Both the position numbers and the translations under genes were made by a program. From Bacteroidota bacterium (lineage in GTDB: Bacteria > Bacteroidota > Bacteroidia > B-17B0 > Aurantibacillaceae), in assembly GCA_016702705.1 (NCBI GenBank), contig JADJDM010000006.1:186001-250000 (forward strand): 64,000 nt of DNA, in the 5' to 3' direction. The notes under the pieces are model-generated. The model worked only from the letters and a program-made list of their open reading frames with translations. It searched no databases and was not told where the DNA came from. Numbering within the stretch: position 1 is the stretch's first letter; every line of letters begins with the position of its first letter. Positions 56,101-64,000 of this stretch are shown piece after piece.

Positions 56101-56254
56101 CTAATACTTACTTTTCTCTAATTCTTTTTCCAGTTCAGGCATTTTCTTTTTATGTAGTTCTACATCCCAAACAATGTCCCAATGTTTAATATGTTTACAA
56201 TAATTCCAATTAAAATAACAGAATCCAATTAATATGGAGTAGCACTAATAGCAT
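56101..56254 (-). CDS. Possible small membrane protein, one frameshift
   Basis: ATG at 56,254 inside the end of the preceding gene: MLLVLLHINWILLF, then with one indel IGIIVNIL-like hydrophobic text and HWDIVWDVELHKKKMPELEK, ending ELEKSKY at TAG 56,101. About 50 residues with one membrane span. Weak; could be noise. Confidence 0.3.
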
Positions 56255-56883
56255 TCCAGCCTAATTTTTTACATGCTTGCGGTCTAGCAATTTTTAATTT
56301 GAAAGCAACAGTTGAATGTGCGGGCACAAAATCATAAATAGTATATCTTTTTCCTACCACTTGCATCAAGAAACTGAGAGGGATTTGCTCTTTCAATTTC
56401 TTCAACTGTCATTACTTTTTGTTCATACGATTGAAAATCTCCAGTTGTAGAATGTCCACCCGATTTTTTGCCTAAAAATAAAATCAAGGCTCATGCACAA
56501 ACAATCAACACACCCATGCCGATTACAATTCCAATAATAAGTCCTACATTACTCTTTTCTTAACTATTGAGGGTTTAATGGAGGTTTCGGAGGGGTTGAA
56601 GACGACTGAGTGTTTATTGGTTGTGGCGTAACAACAGTTTGTTGCGTAGTATTTGAAGAAATAAAACGTTCGAAATTAACTTTAACCTTTCAGGTGTTAG
56701 GGCATCCCTTTCGTCATCTTGTAAGTCTTCTACTTTTAAAAGAATTTTTCCATTATTAAGTTTAACTGCGTAGTCAAAATTTTCCGTAATAGCGTATATT
56801 TCAAACGCTCCAATTTCCTTATTAAATATTTTTACTTTTTGAAGTAATGATTGTATTTCATTCGTTCCGTAATTTGCTTGCAT
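56229..56883 (-). CDS. Membrane protein of unknown function, frameshifted
   Basis: Starts MQANYGTNEIQSLLQKVKIF at 56,883. The intact first part is beta/alpha (VKLNNGKILLKVEDLQDDER). After indels near 56,690 and 56,570 come a Pro/Thr/Gln-rich linker, a membrane segment (VGLIIGIVIGMGVLIV), then GKKSGGHSTTGDFQSYEQKV, VEEIERANPSQFL, YTIYDFVPAHSTVAFKLKIA and GWNAISATPY, stop at 56,229. About 215 residues. No family recognised. Confidence 0.5.
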
Positions 56884-56926
56884 AAAATTCCATTTAATTA
56901 ATTAGATATTTAAGTTATAGCTGTGG

Positions 56927-57581
56927 TTATTTTGTTCTTATAAAATCACTATCAAAGAATTTTTGACACTCCATTCCAACATCTTCCATAGTAGGAAAGA
57001 AAACAATCTTGTTGCCGCTAAGTTCCAAAGTAGTTTGAGAATCAACTTCAACACCTGATACTGCCTTATTACTTGAAACCAATTTAGCCGTTCCTGAGAG
57101 ATTTGTACCCGAACAACTTGAAGTGCCTCCATAAGTTAATTTGTAATTAACACTTTTACCTTCTTGATAATTTGAAATCACTAAAATTCCATTATCCGCG
57201 TTTTTTAAATGTACCCTCCCAATTAATAAAGCTTTCACTAAATTATATTTTTTTGCAGGCTGACCCTTTTTTACAATCAAACTGACTTAATGTTAATTTT
57301 CCATTTACTGGGGCATCAAATTCATAATTACACTCAGCTGACTGAACCTCATACCATCCTACATTATTTGCACTTCTGTATTCTCCAGTTTCGTTTGATG
57401 TTTTCTTTGTAACAGAATTGAAAATTGTTACGTTAGACAATTTTTCTCCATTTTCGATTACTGAAAACTTAAAAGTAATTTCGTTATTCGAGTAAGTGTA
57501 ATTTCCATCTGCAATTTGAGAAAATAAAGTTTGACTAACGAAAATCAAAATTATTGTAATACAATTAATAGCTACTTTCAT
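56927..57581 (-). CDS. Exported unknown protein, one frameshift
   Basis: Signal peptide MKVAINCITIILIFVSQTLF, then beta-rich sequence (GNYTYSNNEITFKFSVIENG, NVTIFNSVTKKTSNETGEYR, KLTLSQFDCKKGSACKK). One indel near 57,255 joins it to KYNLVKALLIGRVHLKNADN, YKLTYGGTSSCSGTNLSGTA and QTTLELSGNKIVFFPTMED. About 217 residues, ending at 56,927. No family recognised. Confidence 0.65.
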
Positions 57582-57617
57582 TATACTTATTTTTTATTGA
57601 GTTTATTTATTTTCTAA

Positions 57618-58051
57618 TTAATAATTAAGTTCAATTGTATATTTAAGTTGTAAAGTCTTTGTTTTCATATCAACATGCCTAAATTTATACCAAACATAGG
57701 ATGGATTTTGTTTTTTATTGTACTCTTATCTGCATTTTTAATAAAAAATTTATTCTTCGGATGTACTATCAATTTAGTTTCACCAGCATATTTTTTCTTA
57801 CTTGTAGATGAGTATGCGTAATAATATATATTATCGTTGAATCCAATTGCTGAACTCACTTGTACTTTATCCCCTGGTTCAACCTTCCACCAGCCTTCCG
57901 AGCCAAAATATTTCGAGTCTTTATTATCATAAAACATACAGATAGCAACAAAAACAGGCTCATTAGTGTTGTTTTTAAAATAAAGCTGCGCCTTAGCCCC
58001 GAAAGAAACTAAAACAAATGTCAAAAGAAATACTAATTTAAAAAATTTCAT
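57618..58051 (-). CDS. Exported DUF1036-like protein, probable frameshift near end
   Basis: Signal peptide MKFFKLVFLLTFVLVSFGAKA. The mature part, LYFKNNTNEPVFVAICMFYD and EGWWKVEPGDKVQV, has the N-N/P-V..A......GWW.V.PG pattern of DUF1036. The frame as given stops at 57,665 after HPMFGINLGMLI. A one-base shift at about 57,690 gives a better ending, NPSYVWYKFRHVDMKTKT and LQLKYTIELNY, with a stop at 57,618. Function unknown. Confidence 0.65.
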
Positions 58052-58217
58052 AATTGTTATTTACATTATCCTACTCTTTTGGCTTTTCGGAATCGCCTTG
58101 TTTTATAATGGTATTTAGTCTCTGTACTAGTTTTGCTTCTTTCAATAATTATGCCGAAGCATCCAACTTAAAATTAATTTTACCCAATCCCTAAACTCCA
58201 TTAGTGAAAAAAAATAT

Positions 58218-59024
58218 TTATTCTTTTATAAATTTCTTACTGAATTGAATAATATTATGGTCAATTATTGCAACTAAATAAATTCCTTTTTCAAACTCAG
58301 AAACATCTAAATTAAAATTTTGTTCATTAATATTTTGTTTCAAAGCAATTTCTCCAAGAGTATTATAGACAGTTACAAAGCTATTATTATCAAAAGAATT
58401 TATAATAAGAGGTAGTTCAACATTTAATAAAGAACTTGCGGGATTTGGATAAATTTGTAGTTGAGGATTATTTATTACTTCGCTCAAATTTGTTGAATTA
58501 GAGTTCACATTATAAACGCTTGCATTGTTACACATACAATCTGTATTAGTAATAACAGTATAAGTACCCGCACATAAATTATTCGACATTGGCATAGCCG
58601 TTGTAAATATGTCGAAACCTAAAATCCATGTGTAATCTGTAATATTGCATAATGTGGAGCTATTACTAGGTGTAAAATTTATTGAACCGTCGCAACAAGT
58701 AAGACATGAAGTATTATTAATACTGAAACTTGCACAACAAATAGGAGAACTTATGCTTATTTCAGTATCGGATGCAACGCACCCTGTGTCATCAGTAATC
58801 GTGACGGTCATTGAAGCATTAAAATTAATACTATCAGCAACACTAGTTGTATCACTATTAGACCACGAATAATGGTATGGGGCTTGCCCGATTACATTTG
58901 CAATAAGAGAGTTGTTGTTTTCATCAACACAATCCAAATTATTAATTGCAATTTGGACTGAGCATTGCGATGTACCATATTTTGTAAAAGATACAAGAAC
59001 CAATAATAATATTTTCTTTATCAT
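58218..59024 (-). CDS. Secreted protein with T9SS type A sorting signal
   Basis: Signal peptide MIKKILLLVLVSFTKYGTSQ. The middle is SprB-like, Cys/Asn/Thr-rich (VIGQAPYHYSWSNSDTTSVA, TVTITDDTGCVASDTEISIS). The last 80 residues are the type IX secretion C-terminal domain: LQIYPNPASSLLNVELP, VTVYNTLGEIALKQ, GIYLVAIIDHNIIQFSKKFI. It would cross the outer membrane by the Por/T9SS system and be attached to the surface or released. Intact, 268 residues. Confidence 0.88.
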   Translation of the reverse strand: MIKKILLLVLVSFTKYGTSQCSVQIAINNLDCVDENNNSLIANVIGQAPYHYSWSNSDTTSVADSINFNASMTVTITDDTGCVASDTEISISSPICCASFSINNTSCLTCCDGSINFTPSNSSTLCNITDYTWILGFDIFTTAMPMSNNLCAGTYTVITNTDCMCNNASVYNVNSNSTNLSEVINNPQLQIYPNPASSLLNVELPLIINSFDNNSFVTVYNTLGEIALKQNINEQNFNLDVSEFEKGIYLVAIIDHNIIQFSKKFIKE

Positions 59025-59034
59025 AGTATTTGAA

Positions 59035-60760
59035 TTAAAGTAATTGCAAAAAACCCTTATATGAAATGTTTTCGGTTTGATTTCCTTTCATTTTGATGAC
59101 ATAAAAATAAGTACCATCTTCACAAACCATCCCACTTGTTGTTCTTCCATCCCAAGCCACGAAATTTAATAGTGTATCATTAATTGAACTAAAGTTTTTC
59201 CCTTCATAAATTTTAACTCCCCAACGATTGTAAATAACAAACTCCATTATCTCAGCATTTTTATACTTCACTTCAAATACATCATTAATACCATCTCCAT
59301 TTGGACTAAATACATTTGGAATACTCACATACAATGATGTATCGCAATCTCTAACATGTACTTGAATTGTATCGCTAATTTTATCTACACAATATGAATT
59401 ATTATTGTTGCTAAGTGCTAAAACAATACTTTCATTCCCCTTTAACGTATTTGAAAAGAACAATCATTACCTAATAATACACTGTTAATATACCAAGAAC
59501 ATGATGTATTTGCATAAGTTTGAGCATTAAAAGTAATACTTTCTCCACTACAAATAATTGTATCATTTTCTAAAATATTAGCCTCAATATTTTGCTTAAA
59601 AATTACATTCATGCTATCAGTTGTAATAAATGTACATCCTGAAACTATTTCCGTTTGAGTTAAAGTATAAGTTTGATTTCCTGCTACTACTAAATTGGTT
59701 TGCGAGTTTAAAGAATTATCTATATTTACTGTTGGTTGCCATGAATAGGTACAATTAATTAAAGGTGCAATGCCAATAGAAACAGTATCATTTAAGCATA
59801 CATAAATATCATTTCCTGCATTGCAAAAATTGGTAGATTGTAAAATATTAACCTGCACGCTATCTATTACTTCAGTAGCACAATTTACACTATTGGTTGA
59901 ATCAATTAAATTCACATAATAAGTAGTTGTTTGACTAGGGGAAACAATTAAATTCGAACCCGTTCCCAATACATTACCTTGATTATCTTTCCATTCAAAA
60001 TTTGTTCCTTGCCAACAACTTGAACAATTAGCTGAAACTGTAGTACTGGCGTTTGGGCAAATTGTTTGTGCAACACCCGCATCAATTTCGGGTAGCTCAA
60101 ATACTGATACATTATCTATGAAGTAATATGATTGGTCATAGTTAGGATTACCACTGTTCATTATTACCCAAGAAGTAGCGGAATTTAATTTGAAATTCCC
60201 TAAATTTAAATATACTTCATCGCCATTAGCAATATAAGTTCCATTTATTAAAACCCAGTTTGTTGTATCCGTTAGAAAATTACCTTGAGTGTTTTCAATG
60301 TCTGGAATAGCTGGAAACACAAGGTTACTGTCCACACCAAAGTAAATTCCAATATCATCTGTAGCATAATAAAAAAAAGAAGACAAATTTACATAGAAGG
60401 ATACGCAATACTTTTTCCAAATCTTAAAGTGTCATTAAGTTTACATTGCACCGATTCCTTATCATAATTATTAGGACATATATTTACTGGACAATACACA
60501 TCAATGCCAATAAATCCAAGTCCATCATTAGCTAATTGATAATTACTTAAGTTACCTATAACAGGACATGGTGGTGAAAAAGATGAGTGAAAATAATCAG
60601 GAGAACCCTGTAATTGCTTCCAGGCTTGCGGAGAAAAATTTACACCAAAGGGATCGCACGTTGCACTTTCAAAACTGTGGTTTGGAACCAAGTTTGAAGG
60701 CTGTCCTATAAATAAATTCGGACACACAAGAATTATTAATATATAAATGTATTTCTTCAT
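59035..60760 (-). CDS. Gliding-motility-type secreted protein, T9SS type B, two frameshifts
   Basis: Signal peptide MKKYIYILIILVCPNLFIG, then LVPNHSFESATCDPFGVNF and YDQSYYFIDNVSVFELPEID, a domain common at the N-terminus of gliding-related proteins. PKD/Ig-like stretches follow (AGVAQTICPNASTTVSANCS, FCNAGNDIYVCLNDTVSIGI). The C-terminal domain has PNVFSPNGDGINDVFEVKY, FVIYNRWGVKIYEGKNF, VAWDGRTTSG and GTYFYVIKMKG, the type B (TIGR04131-like) signature. Indels at about 60,405 (one A) and 59,455 split it. It lies 11 bases upstream of the previous T9SS gene. About 575 residues. Confidence 0.88.
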
Positions 60761-60769
60761 AAAAAAAGC

Positions 60770-60792
60770 AAGTCCCGAATATATCGGGACTT
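60770..60792 (-). terminator. Terminator of the right-end T9SS gene
   Basis: A perfect 9-bp stem, aagtcccga (60,770-60,778) with tcgggactt (60,784-60,792), is followed on the minus strand by a T7 run. It lies just past the stop at 60,799. Confidence 0.9.
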
Positions 60793-60798
60793 ACTGTT

Positions 60799-63700
60799 TT
60801 ATTTGCTAATCATAAAACTTTTTGATGTTTTAGTCTCGCCATTTATTAATAGTCGGTAAAAATAGATTCCGTTATTCCACTTTTCGCAATCGATAATTGA
60901 TTTACTTTCCCCTTCAATTATTTTTTGCGTATTAATTAATTTACCTGTTACATCGTAAATCATTAACAAACCATTCTCACCTTCCTCTAAAGTAATATCA
61001 TAATTAATAATATTTTGAGCTGGATTAGGATAAAGTACCCCATAATTATCTATTATAGTCTCCTCACCTTCAGATAAATTATTTGCAAGTCTGGCATTAC
61101 TATTATCAACAAAATGGTCATTTTGCCAATATCCAATCATTACACGGGCATCAAACACAGCAGTACCACCTTTAACAGGCCATTGCTGAGCCACTTGTAA
61201 TAACCTTGCACTATCTTCTCTACTTAATTCAAATAAATCCTTTGCCCAAGTACGATAATACACTTCATCAACAATTTTCGCGTTTTCTTCTGGACTATAA
61301 CTTGGAACAACTGCCATTAACGCTTGTTTTGCAAGTAGAGAATCTCCTAAATCCATTTTCTCAACAAAGGTTTGCAATAAGCCTGTATTTGTATTTAGTA
61401 AACTATCCTTGAATGCAATTAAGGTATTCGCCTCTGGTTGCCCAAATTGTATTAAACTATCATTCTCCTTAATCATTTGCAATGTGGAAAAATCCGCAAT
61501 TAATTGTTCTTCGGCTGGTAATAAATCAAATGGGGGCTCACGTTTTACTATACGAGCAAGATTTGGATTAATACATGGAGGGGACGCACAACCAAATAAA
61601 CAATTATACGTCGGATTTGGTAAAGTTAATTGAAAGTCAATTGCAGCAGGTAAACTTAGCACCATTGATGCAGGAATAGGCTTAAACTGAGCAGTAGAAT
61701 TCCTTGTGTAAAAAATAGGAATTGTGCTGTTTGCACTATAAACTGTTTTTGCAGTAATAACAGCCGCCGCAGACCATTGATTATCTTGTGCAAGGGTTGT
61801 ACTTCCTTGATTTACTATATTAGTATTATCTAAAACCAAGCCATAGAAATTTTTATCCAAATAGTTACAAGTAACAACAGCTGCATTTGGTGTCCCTAAA
61901 GAAATTAAACCTCTACCTAATTTATGGATTGTATTATTAGAGATTACTGATGATGCACTTAAACTAGATGTAATTCCATAACTCGTATTACTGAAAGTTG
62001 AACTCGGATTTGCGCCTTGCTTAGTTACATCATTTTCTTTCACATGAATTCCTTTACAATTTTCAACAGTAATACCAAAATTAGGGTTAGTTGTAGTAGC
62101 AGTTCCATTACTAAAAGTAATTCCTGATGCCGCAGAAATTGCAGAGTAATTTACATTATGCTTAATAACTTGTGCTTTATTTTGCATGTTCGTTACCCAA
62201 ATAGCCCTTTGAATTTTCTTAATTGAATTTGATTCAATAGTTAATCTAGCACTATTTGTAATAACTGTATTTTGTACCGCAATACCATAAATACTATTTA
62301 AACTTGTTGAATCATTCATGGAATTAAACTTTATATCCAAAACGTGGGTGGCTAATCCATTGGTGTTTTGCGTACATTTAATACCATAATCACCAGAGTT
62401 ATTAAATTTATTTGAGTTAATTCTACCCAATCTATATTTATTTCTGATATTGAATACCTATAAAATTGTCTTTGAATTTATTATTCTCAATAATACAATA
62501 TTCAACTGAATTAAAAATTTGAGATAATGCTAATAGCTTTTCTATTTGGTTCTGCAACAACTAAACTTCCAATACCTTCAAACTTATTTTTGTAAATTTC
62601 AATTTTACGCACATGAACCTGAGCCATAATACCACCATCACAATTTCTAAAAGTATTAGAATAAGGGTTATTAAATAAATCTGTTGTTGCAATATTACCT
62701 ACATATAACTCGCCAAATGTTTCAGCCCAAATACCCCACCCTTCTGCTTGACAAGGGTCATCCATAGGGACTTGAATACAATGCCTCCTTAAATCATGGA
62801 AATAATTATTATGCACAGTAATCTTAGAGTTAGATGAATGTATTCCTAAATCAATATTTCTAAACTCGTTTTGACCTCCACCTGCTACACCAAAAGTTAT
62901 CCCCCCTGAATTACCTACTATATCAATTCCATAATGAGAAGTTGTATTCAAGTAAGGGGGTTTTAATGTAGCACCAGGAGAATTAAGTGAAGAGTTGCAT
63001 TCAAATACTGTTGACTTAACTGTACTTGGATTTGCTGGAGTGTAAGCGCTTATAGATATTCCAGTATAGTTTTTATTAAAAACACTTGTTCCGATAGTAT
63101 AATTTCCACCTGAGATTGAATTAACTGCTGAAATAGCATCTTCAAATCTACATGATTTAGCAATTAAAGTAGATGTGTTATTAGAAATGAAAATACCATT
63201 CCACATTTCAGTACATGAAAAGAATTGGCAACGAGTTAATCCTAATGTAATACCAGGAGCAACTATTATTTGAGAATTAGGAGCCATACGGAATTTGACA
63301 TTGTTATAATTTACCGAAGAACTAATAGTGTACGTTCCTAAAATATCTACAAAAGCAGTTGTTATTGGATTAGTTATATTATTTGTTCCGTCAGGAATCG
63401 CTAGAATTACTGGGTTAGCGCAATATTGTCCGCAGTTATCACTAATTCCAATTAAAATTTGGCTCGTTCCTATACATCCATCTGAATTTGTGCCAGTAAC
63501 AGTATATGTAGTTGTTACTGTAGGACTAAGCACAAAAGCACTTCCAATACTAATAAGATTGCCTGGTTGAAGTGTATAAGTGGCTGCGCCAGATAGAGTA
63601 ATAGTACTTGATTGCCCAGGACAAATTTGGTTTGGCGTGGCACTAACGAAATATTCGGTTGCGGCATCACATCTATAGTAATACTTGCCCGTTCCTTGAC

Positions 63701-64000
63701 AGCCATTTAAATCTGTACCTGTAACAGTATATGTGGTTGTTGAAGTAGGATTAACATTTAAAGGACTTCCCACTTGATTACCTGGTTGCCAGCTATATGT
63801 ATTTGTCCTAAGGCTGTTAATACAACTAAATCAGATGCGCAAACATTAGTTGATGATGCCCAACATTAATGTTTAAATTACCATTACTAACAGTAATTAC
63901 ATCTGAAACAGAAATTGTGCAACCTACATTATTTGTAAATGTAGTTATTTGATGATTCCCCGCTCCTGCTATTGCAGAATTAAAAGAATAAATACCTCCT
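60799..64000 (-). CDS. Large beta-helix surface protein, T9SS type A, partial and frameshifted
   Basis: The gene enters from the right edge, so its N-terminus is missing. In order: Ig/SprB-like repeats (TSTTTYTVTGTDLNGCQGTG, TVTTTYTVTGTNSDGCIGTS), a right-handed parallel beta-helix of about 500 residues (FRMAPNSQIIVAPGITLGL, WNGIFISNNTSTLIAKSCRF, ITVHNNYFHDLRR), a helical spacer (LPAEEQLIADFSTLQMIKEN), and a type A sorting domain (GVLYPNPAQNIINYDI, LLMIYDVTGKLINTQ, GIYFYRLLINGETKTSKSFM). Indels near 63,775, 62,510 and 62,450 split it. A cell-surface adhesin or polysaccharide-acting protein is a plausible role. Confidence 0.85.

Overview
The window is AT-rich bacterial DNA from a member of the Bacteroidota, probably a Flavobacteriales-like lineage. 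The evidence is a Bacteroidota-type FabI, TTTG-N19-TAnnTTTG promoters, a LytS/LytT pair with a two-component-regulator propeller sensor, the conserved DUF2520 - KdsC-like phosphatase - UbiA prenyltransferase - Maf run, and large secreted proteins with type IX secretion (T9SS) type A and type B C-terminal signals.

Positions 1-27,100 are mostly ordinary chromosome: fabI, a transaldolase-CBS fusion, bcp-recA, nth, a GDPD-family lipoprotein, a cytochrome/beta-propeller lipoprotein, a SPOR protein, thyA, an aldo/keto reductase, hsp20, mltG, a sensor/regulator pair, a nucleotide-sugar cassette (DegT aminotransferase, UDP-glucose dehydrogenase, UDP-glucuronate decarboxylase), acylphosphatase, the DUF2520-KdsC-UbiA-Maf run, a metallo-beta-lactamase hydrolase and an outer-membrane TonB-type receptor. 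A broken YhcG/DUF1016 nuclease (27,124-28,275) marks the start of accessory DNA.

Positions about 28,400-48,760 form a coherent, almost entirely plus-strand mobile element. It has small DNA-binding regulators, membrane proteins, an LEA-like and a transglutaminase-like protein, several beta-rich candidate virion proteins (34.5-36.6 kb), a coiled-coil protein, an annexin-like membrane protein, a membrane-anchored peptidoglycan-binding protein, and a lysis-type cassette (two tandem L,D-transpeptidase-fold enzymes, a holin-like protein, two spanin-like proteins). A phage-type Dam methylase, a second adenine methylase, a CbbQ-like AAA ATPase with a VWA/CobT-like partner, and a large protein ending in a RecA-like ATPase follow. 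I see no terminase, portal, tail or integrase gene. My inference is an integrated tailless, possibly membrane-containing virus of Bacteroidota.

Positions 48,775-57,600 are a minus-strand block of small accessory genes: a YkgJ cysteine-cluster protein, a HEPN-type protein in an overlapping three-gene operon, an FRG-domain protein, lipoproteins, a YwqK/MORN protein, an RNA polymerase alpha-CTD-like protein, and unknown secreted or membrane proteins. From 57,618 to 64,000 lie a DUF1036-like protein and three large T9SS-exported proteins, the last running off the window.

Many genes are split by one-base indels, mostly at short homopolymers. I rejoined reading frames by hand. Most of these look like sequencing errors rather than true pseudogenes, but they are clearly denser inside the element, and all ends of rejoined genes are approximate.
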